NCBI GenBank assembly: GCA_002342025.1
Contig: DDPD01000068.1
Coordinates: forward strand, 1 to 13,209
Origin: Moraxellaceae bacterium UBA2477
Lineage (GTDB): Bacteria; Pseudomonadota; Gammaproteobacteria; Pseudomonadales; Moraxellaceae
Length of the DNA stretch: 13,209 nt
Direction of reading: 5' to 3'
Shown here: piece after piece, positions 1 to 7,893 of the stretch
Layout: the number at the start of each line of letters is the position of its first letter
Position numbering within the stretch: the stretch's first letter is position 1
Made by a program: the position numbers and the translations under genes
Notes under the pieces: generated by a model
Told to the model about the DNA's origin: nothing
Seen by the model: the letters and a program-made list of their open reading frames with translations, nothing else
Database searches by the model: none

Positions 1-3000
1 TGCGCCTGCAGCCATTCGGTGAGTTCATGCACGCCACGCAGACCAAGGCTGACCGGCAGCGTCAGCTCCAGACCCTTGCAATACTGATTGCGCGCCTGCG
101 CCAGCGGCAGAATCTGCTTGGCCACGACCTTAAGCGCGCCCGCGTATTCATCCATAGACACCTCGCCTTCGATGACCAGCACGCCCTCGTATTGCAGCAG
201 ATGCCGCACCTGCTCCAGCATCTCACCGAAAACGGTGACTTCGACGCGACCGGTGCGGTCATCGAGCGTGAGGAAGGCGCGACTGCCGCGCTGACCCTTG
301 ACGATGCGATGCGCCAGCAGCAGGCCGGCAATGGTGGTGTTCTGACCGCGCCGAGTCGGCTGCAGATCAGCCAGACGCACCTGCACGAAGCGGCCCAGCT
401 CGCTCTCGTACTGATCGATAGGATGGCCGGTGAGGTACAGGCCCAAGGTTTCCTTTTCGGCCTGCAGGCGCTCATCGTCGGTCCACGCCAGCGCATCCGA
501 CCACTCACCGGCTGGGCCGGCCTCGTGAACATCGCCAAAGAGATCGACCATGCCGATGTCGGCATTACGCGCTTGCTGCTCGGCGGCAGCCACAGCGGCT
601 TCAATCGAAGCCATGAGAATGGCGCGATGCTCGCCCTGCTCATCAAGCGCACCTGCGCGGATCAACGCCTCCAACGCACGCTTATTCAAGCGCTTGAGAT
701 CGACGCGACGGCAGAAGTCGAAGAGATCCGTAAAGGGCCCACTCTCAGCGCGCGACGCCAGCACTGACTCGATCGGCCCCTCACCCACGCCCTTGATCGC
801 GCCGAGGCCGTAGACGACCTGGCCCTGATCATTGGCCTGAAAACGGAAATTCGAATAGTTCACCGCCGGCGGCAGGATCTTCAGGCCCATGGCCCGGCAC
901 TCTTCAATGAAGGTGACGATCTTGTCGGTGTTGGCCATTTCCGACGACAGCACGGCGGCCATGAATTCGGCGGGATAGTTCACCTTCAGCCACGCCGTCT
1001 GGTACGACACCAACGCATAGGCAGCCGAGTGAGACTTGTTGAAGCCGTAGCCAGCGAACTTTTCCATAAGGTCGAAGATGCCGCCGGCCTGATTCGGGTC
1101 GACACCGCGGGCGCCTGAACCCTCCATAAATTTGACGCGTTCCTTGGCCATCTCCTCGGGCTTCTTCTTGCCCATGGCGCGACGCAGCATGTCGGCGCCG
1201 CCCAGCGAGTAGCCGGCCAGTACCTGAGCGATCTGCATAACCTGCTCTTGATACAGAATGACGCCATACGTGTTCGCCAGCACCGGCTCCAGCTCAGGGT
1301 GCGGGTAAGCCACATCGGCGCGACCATGCTTGCGGTTGATGAAGTCGTCGACCATGCCCGATTCGAGCGGACCCGGACGATACAGCGCTACTAGCGCCAC
1401 CACATCTTCGAAGCGCGACGGCTTGAGTTTCTTGATCAGCTCCTTCATGCCGCGCGATTCGAGCTGGAATACGGCCGTGGTCTTGCCTTCGGACATGAGC
1501 TGATACGGGCGCGGGTCATCAAGCGGAATGCGTTCGATGTCGATGGGCGCTTCGCCACGGCGGGCGCGCTTGGCGTTAATGTCTTTCAGCGCCCAATCGA
1601 TGATGGTGAGCGTGCGCAGGCCGAGGAAGTCGAACTTGACCAAACCGACGGCCTCGACATCGTCCTTGTCGAGCTGGCTGACCCACTTACCCTCGTCGTC
1701 GGTGTAAACCGCCGTGAAGTCGGTGAGCTTGCCCGGTGCAATCAGCACGCCCCCGGCATGTTTGCCCACACCACGGGTGATGCCTTCGAGCTTGAGCGCC
1801 ATCTCCCAGATTTCCAGCGCATCCTCGTGATCGCTGAGGCCCGGCGTGCTCAGCAGCTCCTCCAGCATCGGCTCCTGCGCCCGCGCCTCCAGCAGCGAAA
1901 TGCCGGGCGTGAACGGAATCATCTTGGAGATGCGGTCGGCCAGACCGTAGGCTTTGCCGAGCACACGCGCAACATCGCGCACCACGGCCTTGGCCGCCAT
2001 GGTGCCAAAGGTGATAATTTGCGACACCGCCTGACGGCCGTACTGATTGGCCACATATTCGATGACGCGATCGCGGCCTTCCATGCAGAAGTCGATGTCG
2101 AAGTCGGGCATCGACACACGCTCAGGATTCAGGAAGCGTTCGAACAGCAGGTCGTACTTGATCGGGTCCAGGTCGGTAATCAGCAGGGAATACGCCACTA
2201 ACGAACCGGCACCCGAACCACGACCAGGCCCCACCGGCACACCGTTCTGCTTGGCCCAGCGAATAAAGTCCATGACGATGAGGAAGTAGCCGGCAAAGCC
2301 CATCTGATTGATGATTTGCAGCTCAAAATCCAAACGCGCGCGGTATTCGGCCTCGATGGTCGACATGTCCGGGCGCTTGGGGTCAAAGAGCTTGCCCAGC
2401 CGGAAAGTCAGGCCCTCATGCGACAACTGGGCAAAGTACTCGGCCATGGTCATGCCCGGCGGTACCGGGAAATCGGGCAGATAGCTCTTGCCCAGCGTCA
2501 GCCCGAGGCTGCAACGCCGGGCAATTTCCACCGTGTTCTCGATGGCCTCGGGCAGGTCGGCAAAGAGCTCGATCATCTCCGCCGGCGACTTCAGATACTG
2601 TTGATCGCTGTACTCGCGCGGCCGGCGCGGATCGCCGAGCACATAGCTCTGGGCGATGCAGACACGCACCTCGTGCGCCTCATACTCTTCCTGCGCAATA
2701 AAGCGCACATCGTTGGTCGCCACCACCGGGCACTGGCAGCGCTCGGCCAGCGCCACAGCCGCATGCAGGTGGTCTTCATCACCCTCTCGGCTGGTACGAA
2801 TCAGCTCTAAATAGACTCGGGATGGGCACAATGCCAGCCAACTGCGTAACAGGCGATCGGCCTGGGATGCATCGCTGCCAAGCAAGGCCAGACCCACATC
2901 ACTACCCCGGCCGAGCAGAAAAATCAGGCCGTCATGTTGGGCATTAATCCAGCGCCGCTGCACGATAGGTCTACCCTGCTCTTGGCCCTCGACAAACGCG

Positions 3001-3293
3001 CGCGAAATCAGCGCGATGAGGTTTTTATAGCCCACCTCATTCATCACCAACGCGGTCACGAGCGAGAGGCTTTCACCGTCCCGAACCACCATGTCGGCAC
3101 CAAAAATCGGTTTAATGCCTTTGCTCTGAGCGGCTTTATAGAACTTCACCAGACCATAAAAATTACTACGATCTGTCATCGCCATCGCGGGCATGCCAGC
3201 GGCAGCACAGGCCTTTACGGCATCATCAATACGCACAATAGAGTCGAGCAAAGAAAACTCGGAATGAACGCGCAGATGCACAAAGGCCGTCAT
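1..3293 (-). CDS. dnaE: DNA polymerase III subunit alpha (3' end beyond window)
   Basis: This is the replicative DNA polymerase catalytic subunit, which elongates both strands as part of the holoenzyme. The frame is open from the ATG at 3293 to base 1 with no stop: 1097 codons, against 1160 residues in E. coli, so roughly the last 60 residues are missing. The N-terminal PHP domain (about 1-270) starts MTAFVHLRVHSEFSLLDS. The polymerase core holds PDFDIDFC with D399 and D401, and KFDFLGLRTL with D555; these correspond to the E. coli catalytic aspartates D401, D403 and D555. A glycine-rich GPGRGSGAGS motif lies near 353-365. A clamp-binding-like MVDLF sits at 915-919 and an OB-fold follows at about 985-1065. 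The start overlaps the rnhB stop (ATGA), and GAG lies 7 bases upstream of it. Base composition is clearly GC-richer than bamA. Identification is very secure. Confidence 0.98.
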   Translation of the reverse strand, partial: MTAFVHLRVHSEFSLLDSIVRIDDAVKACAAAGMPAMAMTDRSNFYGLVKFYKAAQSKGIKPIFGADMVVRDGESLSLVTALVMNEVGYKNLIALISRAFVEGQEQGRPIVQRRWINAQHDGLIFLLGRGSDVGLALLGSDASQADRLLRSWLALCPSRVYLELIRTSREGDEDHLHAAVALAERCQCPVVATNDVRFIAQEEYEAHEVRVCIAQSYVLGDPRRPREYSDQQYLKSPAEMIELFADLPEAIENTVEIARRCSLGLTLGKSYLPDFPVPPGMTMAEYFAQLSHEGLTFRLGKLFDPKRPDMSTIEAEYRARLDFELQIINQMGFAGYFLIVMDFIRWAKQNGVPVGPGRGSGAGSLVAYSLLITDLDPIKYDLLFERFLNPERVSMPDFDIDFCMEGRDRVIEYVANQYGRQAVSQIITFGTMAAKAVVRDVARVLGKAYGLADRISKMIPFTPGISLLEARAQEPMLEELLSTPGLSDHEDALEIWEMALKLEGITRGVGKHAGGVLIAPGKLTDFTAVYTDDEGKWVSQLDKDDVEAVGLVKFDFLGLRTLTIIDWALKDINAKRARRGEAPIDIERIPLDDPRPYQLMSEGKTTAVFQLESRGMKELIKKLKPSRFEDVVALVALYRPGPLESGMVDDFINRKHGRADVAYPHPELEPVLANTYGVILYQEQVMQIAQVLAGYSLGGADMLRRAMGKKKPEEMAKERVKFMEGSGARGVDPNQAGGIFDLMEKFAGYGFNKSHSAAYALVSYQTAWLKVNYPAEFMAAVLSSEMANTDKIVTFIEECRAMGLKILPPAVNYSNFRFQANDQGQVVYGLGAIKGVGEGPIESVLASRAESGPFTDLFDFCRRVDLKRLNKRALEALIRAGALDEQGEHRAILMASIEAAVAAAEQQARNADIGMVDLFGDVHEAGPAGEWSDALAWTDDERLQAEKETLGLYLTGHPIDQYESELGRFVQVRLADLQPTRRGQNTTIAGLLLAHRIVKGQRGSRAFLTLDDRTGRVEVTVFGEMLEQVRHLLQYEGVLVIEGEVSMDEYAGALKVVAKQILPLAQARNQYCKGLELTLPVSLGLRGVHELTEWLQA

Positions 3294-3922
3294 GATTTAC
3301 TCGAAAGCGAAAGCAGCGCCCTGACAGGCGCGAAGGAGCGACGATGTTCAGGCAATGGCCCTAGGCGTTGCAAGGCCTCGAGATGCGCTGGCGTCGGATA
3401 GCCCTTGTGTTTGGCGAATCCATAACCAGGATGTTGAAGTTCCAGTGCCTGCATCTCAGCATCACGCGCCACTTTCGCCAAAATACTGGCCGCACTGATG
3501 GCGGGCACTGTGGCATCACCTTTAACCACCGCTTGAGCTGGCATGGGTAAAGGGGGGCAGCGATTGCCGTCAATCAGCACTGAGGTTGGCGTAATCGGCA
3601 ACGCAGCCACCGCCCGCTGCATGGCCAGCATGGTCGCCTGCAAAATATTGATTTGGTCAATTTCCGCCGGCTCGGCACGGCCCAAGGCCCAGGCCAGCGC
3701 CCGCTCACGGATTTGCTCGGCCAGATGCTCACGCTGTGTAGCGCTGAGCTTCTTAGAGTCGTTCAAGCCTGAAATAGGACGTGCTGGGTCCAAGATCACT
3801 GCGGCGGTCACGACGGCTCCAACGAGTGGCCCACGCCCTACCTCATCGACGCCGGCCAGTAACAGGGCACTCGGGTCTGGGGCGAAAAAATCGCTTTGCC
3901 ATTGGCTCGCGTGACGACTCAT
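3290..3922 (-). CDS. rnhB: Ribonuclease HII
   Basis: RNase HII cleaves the RNA strand of RNA:DNA hybrids and starts removal of single ribonucleotides misincorporated in DNA, in the cytoplasm. The product is 210 residues, slightly longer than the 198 of E. coli because of about ten extra residues before the first strand. The signature GVDEVGRGPLVG gives D26 and E27 plus the GRG motif at 29-31. LIDGN gives D118 and KGD gives D136, completing the DEDD metal site. The conserved tyrosine motif GYGFAKHKGYPT follows near 166-177. The central sequence is strikingly close to the E. coli protein. Its ATG overlaps the lpxB stop by 4 bases and its own stop overlaps the dnaE start by 4 bases, so it probably depends on translational coupling. 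No clear Shine-Dalgarno sequence precedes it. Confidence 0.97.
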   Translation of the reverse strand: MSRHASQWQSDFFAPDPSALLLAGVDEVGRGPLVGAVVTAAVILDPARPISGLNDSKKLSATQREHLAEQIRERALAWALGRAEPAEIDQINILQATMLAMQRAVAALPITPTSVLIDGNRCPPLPMPAQAVVKGDATVPAISAASILAKVARDAEMQALELQHPGYGFAKHKGYPTPAHLEALQRLGPLPEHRRSFAPVRALLSLSSKS

Positions 3923-5103
3923 GGCGCCGGGCGACTCGACAGTAAGCGCGCAATAGCCGCCGCCCCCGTGGCGCTCGCATCCTGCCGCAGGGCAAGGTGC
4001 AGTACGTCATAGGCAGCTAAGGTTGTTCGCACCTTATCCGGCGAGTTAAGCCACTCGGCAGTCTCGCGGGCCAAGTTTTCTGGGGTGGCTTGGCTTTGCA
4101 GCAATTCAGGCACCAATCGACGGCCAGCCAGCAGATTAGGCAAACTCACGAAGGGGATTTTCACCAACCATCTCGCGATGAGCCAGGTCAGCCAATGCAA
4201 GCGATAGGCGACGACCATGGGCTTTTTCAGAAGCAGGGCTTCCAGCGTGGCGGTGCCCGACGCCAGCACAATCACATCCGCCGCCGACATCACCACGCGC
4301 CCCACATCGTTCCCAATCTGCTGATCAAAAATCGTTATGGGTAATGCGTCATGGGTCTCAACGGCGGCGCGAATTTGTTCGCTGCGCTCCGCATTAATGG
4401 CCGGAATCAGGAAGCGAAGCGTCGGAAACTGCGCATGCAAAATCTTCGCCGTCGCCAATAGCAGCGGTAGTAGGCTAGCCACTTCCCCACGACGACTGCC
4501 CGGCAACAAAGCCACGGTTGCAGCACGCTCGGATGCCGTCGAAGGCAGCCCGAGACGAACTTGCGCGGCCATCGCATCTGGCACGAGTGGCAAGGTATCC
4601 GCCAGTGGGTGCCCAACAAAGACCGCCGGAACCGCGTGTTTGTCGTAGAACGCTTTTTCAAATGGCAGCAAGCACAACATCAGATCGACGCTGGCCCGTA
4701 TGCCCTTGACTCGTCCCTGACGCCAAGCCCAAACGGATGGGCTGACATAATGGATGGTGGGGATACCCGCGGGTTTGAGTGCTGCGGCGATGCGCAAATT
4801 GAAATCGGGGGCATCGATACCAATAAAGGCATCAATTTTTTCTGCTTGCAGGCGCTCGATCAGCTGGTCGCGAACCGCAAAAAGCTCGCGTAAACGCCCT
4901 AACACCTCAACCAAACCCATGACCGACAATCGCTCCATGGGCACTAAGGTTTCAGCACCTTCGGCCAGCATTTGTGGCCCAGCGATACCAACAAATCGGG
5001 CATTCGGAAAGTGAACTTTCAGGGCTCGAATGAGCCCTGCACCAAGGAGGTCGCCTGAGGCTTCACCTGCGACGATGCCAAAGACCGGTGTCGCCGACGA
5101 CAT
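3919..5103 (-). CDS. lpxB: Lipid-A-disaccharide synthase
   Basis: LpxB (glycosyltransferase family 19, GT-B fold) joins UDP-2,3-diacylglucosamine and lipid X into the beta-1,6 tetraacyl disaccharide of lipid A. It is a peripheral protein on the inner face of the inner membrane. The product has 394 residues; E. coli has 382. Family motifs visible in order are VAGEASGD (11-18), GIDAPDFN (95-102, with D97 near the essential E. coli D98), SPSVWAWR (121-128), FVGHPLADT (162-170), LLPGSRRGEV in the middle and ASGTATLEAL in the C-terminal half. The ATG lies 8 bases after the lpxA stop without an obvious Shine-Dalgarno sequence. The stop overlaps the rnhB start in ATGA. It follows lpxA as in most Gram-negative genomes. 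Nothing is missing. Confidence 0.98.
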   Translation of the reverse strand: MSSATPVFGIVAGEASGDLLGAGLIRALKVHFPNARFVGIAGPQMLAEGAETLVPMERLSVMGLVEVLGRLRELFAVRDQLIERLQAEKIDAFIGIDAPDFNLRIAAALKPAGIPTIHYVSPSVWAWRQGRVKGIRASVDLMLCLLPFEKAFYDKHAVPAVFVGHPLADTLPLVPDAMAAQVRLGLPSTASERAATVALLPGSRRGEVASLLPLLLATAKILHAQFPTLRFLIPAINAERSEQIRAAVETHDALPITIFDQQIGNDVGRVVMSAADVIVLASGTATLEALLLKKPMVVAYRLHWLTWLIARWLVKIPFVSLPNLLAGRRLVPELLQSQATPENLARETAEWLNSPDKVRTTLAAYDVLHLALRQDASATGAAAIARLLSSRPAP

Positions 5104-5111
5104 GGTTACGT

Positions 5112-5888
5112 TTATCGGATGATGCCGCGCGTAGAAGCGCGCAGCGAGTCGATAAACAATTGAACCTCTGGTGCTTTGGCTGCTAGCTCAGCCAATGGCG
5201 CATAGGCCTCATCCAGCGTTAGACCATCGCGGTAAACCGCTTTATAAGCCCTGCGCAACGCATTAATGGTCTCCGAAGACCAGCCTTTGCGCTTCATGCC
5301 TTCAAAGTTCATACCGCGTGGAATTGCCGGATTGCCACTGGCCATGACATACGCCGGTACATCTTTAAACAACGTCGTGCCACCACCCAGCATGGCATAA
5401 GAGCCAATTCGGCAGAATTGATGAATACCAGAGTTGCCCCCAACGATCACGCCATCACCAATCACAACATGACCTGCAATACCGGCATTGTTGGCAATAA
5501 TGTTGTCATCACCGATCACGACATCATGGGCAATGTGGCTATTTACCATGAGCAAATTGCGTGAGCCAATTTTGGTCAGGCTCTTGTCTTGAATGGTGCC
5601 ACGATGCAGCGAGCACGCTTCGCGAATGACGTTGTCGTCGCCGATTTCAAGTCGGGTGGGCTCACCCCGATACTTTTTGTCTTGGCAATCTGCACCCACC
5701 GAGGCGAATTGATAGATACGGTTGCGCTCGCCAATCCGCGTCGGACCAGAGATCACCACATGAGGGCCAATCCAGGTGTCGGCACCAATCACAACATCGG
5801 CACCGATGACAGAATAAGGGCCAATTTCAACACCCTCTGCGATTTCAGCTCGAGGGTCAATAATCGCAGTCGCGTGGATAAGGCTCAT
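5112..5888 (-). CDS. lpxA: UDP-N-acetylglucosamine O-acyltransferase
   Basis: LpxA carries out the first step of lipid A synthesis: transfer of a 3-hydroxyacyl chain from ACP to the 3-OH of UDP-GlcNAc in the cytoplasm. The product is 258 residues (E. coli 262). The N-terminal two thirds are hexapeptide repeats of the left-handed beta-helix type (IGPYSVIGADVVIGADTWIG). The catalytic histidine is H121 within NSHIAHD, matching E. coli H125. The motif HQFC begins at H156. The residue aligned with the E. coli acyl-chain ruler G173 is G169. The C-terminal helical part (about 190-258) is complete. The ATG overlaps the fabZ stop by 4 bases (ATGA), and a GGA lies about ten bases upstream inside fabZ. 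LpxA, FabZ and LpxD draw on the same hydroxyacyl-ACP pool, which fits their adjacency. Confidence 0.98.
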   Translation of the reverse strand: MSLIHATAIIDPRAEIAEGVEIGPYSVIGADVVIGADTWIGPHVVISGPTRIGERNRIYQFASVGADCQDKKYRGEPTRLEIGDDNVIREACSLHRGTIQDKSLTKIGSRNLLMVNSHIAHDVVIGDDNIIANNAGIAGHVVIGDGVIVGGNSGIHQFCRIGSYAMLGGGTTLFKDVPAYVMASGNPAIPRGMNFEGMKRKGWSSETINALRRAYKAVYRDGLTLDEAYAPLAELAAKAPEVQLFIDSLRASTRGIIR

Positions 5889-6322
5889 ATCACTTGTTCC
5901 GCAATTAGCAGGTCGGCGCTGGCGGCTAGTTCGCCATCAACCAGGGCACGACACGAAAATTTATAAATATGGCGACGACTTCCCATCATCGTGGCTTCCA
6001 ACACTAAGCGATCGCCGGGGATGACCTGACGTTTAAATCGCACATTATCGGCGCCAGCAAAAACATAAAGATGGCCGGACTCAGGGCTTTTGTTGTGGGT
6101 ATAAAAGCCTAAGACTCCGGCAATCTGCGCCATGGCTTCAATCATTAAAACGCCAGGCATGATGGGCTTGCCAGGAAAGTGCCCCTGGAAAAAATGCTCG
6201 TTAATGGTGATGTTCTTGAAACCCACAATATGCTTGCCAGCTTCCACTTCAGTGACACGGTCAACCAGCAAAAAGGGGTATCGCTGCGGCAGATAATGCA
6301 TTACCTGCTCAATAGTCATCAT
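5885..6322 (-). CDS. fabZ: 3-hydroxyacyl-ACP dehydratase FabZ
   Basis: FabZ removes water from (3R)-hydroxyacyl-ACP to give trans-2-enoyl-ACP in type II fatty acid synthesis. It therefore competes with LpxA and LpxD for hydroxyacyl-ACP. The product is 145 residues, the normal length, with a single hot-dog fold. The motif QGHFPGKPIMPGVLMIEAMAQ region carries H48 and E62; their 14-residue spacing matches the catalytic His/Glu pair of the family (H54 and E68 in E. coli). The start is a double ATG (6322 and 6319). I chose the first because a GGAG lies ten bases ahead of it in the end of lpxD. Only 1 base separates it from the lpxD stop, and it overlaps lpxA by 4 bases, so the three lpx/fab genes are likely translated together. 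Confidence 0.98.
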   Translation of the reverse strand: MMTIEQVMHYLPQRYPFLLVDRVTEVEAGKHIVGFKNITINEHFFQGHFPGKPIMPGVLMIEAMAQIAGVLGFYTHNKSPESGHLYVFAGADNVRFKRQVIPGDRLVLEATMMGSRRHIYKFSCRALVDGELAASADLLIAEQVI

Positions 6323-6323
6323 G

Positions 6324-7346
6324 TTAAGTCTTCTCCAAGACGCGAACTCGCTGCGCTAACTCATCTAAACGACGCAGGCGCACCGCCATTTTCTTCCAGT
6401 TATCGGTGCTGTCAAAAGCCGTTCCGGATGAATAGGAACCGGGCTCACTGATGGATTTAGTAATCATGGTCATGCCAGTGATCTGTACGCCATCGCAAAT
6501 TTCAATATGCCCGACAATGCCAACGCCACCCGCTAAAATACAGTGCTTGCCAATACGGGTACTGCCAGAAACACCACAGTTCGCTGCAATGGCGGTATGG
6601 GCACCAATGACCACGTTATGGGCTATCTGAACCTGATTATCAATAATCACACCATTGTGAATTTCCGTGTCTTCTAACGCGCCACGGTCTATCGTGGTGT
6701 TCGCGCCAATATCCACGTCATCACCAATTACAACACGACCAATTTGGGCAATTTTCCGCCACACACCGCGTTCATTAGCGAAGCCAAAGCCATCACCACC
6801 AACAATCGTACCCGCGTGAATATTGACACGGTCCCCGAGCACACAATCGTGATAAATCACGACATGGCTACGGATACGACAATTTGCACCGATGCGTACG
6901 CGAGCATGAATCACCGCACCCGCTTCAATGACTGTGCCCTCGCCGATCACGGCGCCCTCGCCGATCACAGCTAACGGTCCGATGCAAACACTTGCTGGAA
7001 TCTCGGCACTCTCTGCGATCACTGCGCTGCAATGGATGCCTTGGGGTACTTTCGGCGTTCGATCAAATCGATGGGATAACGTCGCAAACGCCAAATAAGG
7101 ATTGGGCAGAAACAGCGCTGCTCCTGCAAAGTCGCCCTTATCTTGAGCTCGCATGAGCACAGCACCCGCTTGGGTCGTGGCCAACAAAGGACGATAGCGA
7201 GGGTTTGCTAAGAAGCTCAGCTGATGGGGCTGCGCATTATGCAGAGTACCTAAGCCACTTATGATATGCGAAGGGTCGCCCTGCAGCTCAGCCCCAAGCT
7301 CTTTGGCTAGCTCGCCAAGCGAAATGCTCATTGGTGAAATCGTCAT
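6324..7346 (-). CDS. lpxD: UDP-3-O-acylglucosamine N-acyltransferase
   Basis: LpxD adds the second 3-hydroxyacyl chain, on the 2-amino group of UDP-3-O-acyl-GlcN, in lipid A synthesis. The N-terminal uridine-binding domain (about 1-100) contains LSFLANPRYR. A long hexapeptide left-handed beta-helix follows (about 105-300), then a C-terminal helix (DELAQRVRVLE). The catalytic histidine is H243 in QIAHNV (E. coli H239), and H280 in VGHIEI matches E. coli H276. The start is uncertain. An in-frame GTG at 7352 lies 4 bases after a GGA. The ATG at 7346, used here, gives 340 residues, next to 341 in E. coli. A third ATG at 7331 aligns best with the E. coli N-terminus but lacks a ribosome site. The gap after skp is about 18-24 bases, the largest in the window. 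Confidence 0.97.
   Translation of the reverse strand: MTISPMSISLGELAKELGAELQGDPSHIISGLGTLHNAQPHQLSFLANPRYRPLLATTQAGAVLMRAQDKGDFAGAALFLPNPYLAFATLSHRFDRTPKVPQGIHCSAVIAESAEIPASVCIGPLAVIGEGAVIGEGTVIEAGAVIHARVRIGANCRIRSHVVIYHDCVLGDRVNIHAGTIVGGDGFGFANERGVWRKIAQIGRVVIGDDVDIGANTTIDRGALEDTEIHNGVIIDNQVQIAHNVVIGAHTAIAANCGVSGSTRIGKHCILAGGVGIVGHIEICDGVQITGMTMITKSISEPGSYSSGTAFDSTDNWKKMAVRLRRLDELAQRVRVLEKT
6333..6336 (-). promoter_or_regulatory. Shine-Dalgarno sequence of fabZ
   Basis: GGAG on the minus strand, in TTGGAGAA, lies ten bases ahead of the first of two adjacent ATG codons. It sits in the final codons of lpxD (Leu-Glu-Lys-Thr-stop), so lpxD translation probably opens or feeds the fabZ start. Confidence 0.55.
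6936..6971 (-). repeat. 18-base tandem duplication within lpxD hexapeptide region
   Basis: Two direct copies of an 18-base unit (6936-6953 and 6954-6971) differ at one base. They encode two successive hexapeptides of the form VIGEGA within the left-handed beta-helix of LpxD. Since total LpxD length matches the family, this probably reflects repeat similarity kept at the DNA level, or an old internal exchange, not a new insertion. Confidence 0.6.
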
Positions 7347-7370
7347 GGCCACGAAATCCGCTTAGCCTAA

Positions 7371-7889
7371 TTACTTAGCTGCGTTCAAGCGTTCAACTAC
7401 CCGTTTAGTCAGGTCCAGATCAGGATCGACATAAATCACACCACGACGATCAATGATGACATCAAAATTCCCCGACTTACGCATCTCGTCGAGCACGTTT
7501 TGCATACTGGGCAGGAGTCGATTTAATAAATCTTGTTGAGCATCCTGAGTACGCTTTTGCACTTGGGTAATTAGAGCGTTGAACTCATTCGCTTTCTGAT
7601 CTGCTTGCTCACGCAGCGCTTTCTTATCGCGCTCACTCATAGTGGCCGCTTCTTTAATAAATTTTTCTTCCATGGCCTTAATGTCTTTACGTAACTGCTC
7701 CAACTTGTCACGTTGTGGCTTCATATCCGTCGCCAGTTTTTCCTGAGCGGTTTGTGCCGCATTTGTTGCCAAAATAGCCGCCTCGCGGTCTAAAACAGCA
7801 ATACGTGTCGGGGCATTAGCAGCAGCCCAAGACAGTGCCGGCATCGACATCAGCGCAGTAGCAAGTAACACATTACGAAGGGTATTCAT
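7371..7889 (-). CDS. skp: Periplasmic chaperone Skp (OmpH family)
   Basis: Skp is a trimeric periplasmic holdase that keeps unfolded outer-membrane proteins soluble on the way to BamA. The product is 172 residues from the ATG at 7889. The N-terminus (MNTLRNVLLATALMSMPALSWA) is a Sec signal peptide, with likely cleavage after A22 or A24. The mature part begins with the family strand RIAVLDREA. A long charged, Lys/Glu/Gln-rich coiled-coil arm follows (about 40-125), then a C-terminal strand region FDVIIDRRGVIYVDPDLDLT. The frame stays open upstream to an ATG at 7943, but that start would hide the signal peptide behind 18 residues and overlap bamA by 50 bases. The start at 7889 has AAGGA ten bases upstream and leaves a 4-base gap. 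Sequence is diverged, as usual for this family, but position and architecture agree. Confidence 0.95.
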   Translation of the reverse strand: MNTLRNVLLATALMSMPALSWAAANAPTRIAVLDREAAILATNAAQTAQEKLATDMKPQRDKLEQLRKDIKAMEEKFIKEAATMSERDKKALREQADQKANEFNALITQVQKRTQDAQQDLLNRLLPSMQNVLDEMRKSGNFDVIIDRRGVIYVDPDLDLTKRVVERLNAAK

Positions 7890-7893
7890 CAGA

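Noticed and set aside
27..767. 246-residue open frame on the plus strand
   Set aside because: It lies wholly antisense to dnaE, has the low-complexity Arg/Gln/Leu-rich look of a GC-rich shadow frame, and matches no family I know.
1758..2201. 147-residue plus-strand open frame
   Set aside because: Antisense to the dnaE catalytic core; explained by GC-rich codon use in dnaE.
3437..3443. GGAACTT on the minus strand, resembling a sigma-E -35 element
   Set aside because: It lies in the rnhB coding sequence (Glu-Leu-Gln), and no matching -10 element occurs at the expected 16-17 base spacing.
3543..3914. 123-residue plus-strand open frame
   Set aside because: Antisense to rnhB, Ser/Ala/Arg-rich, with no ribosome site or recognisable domain.
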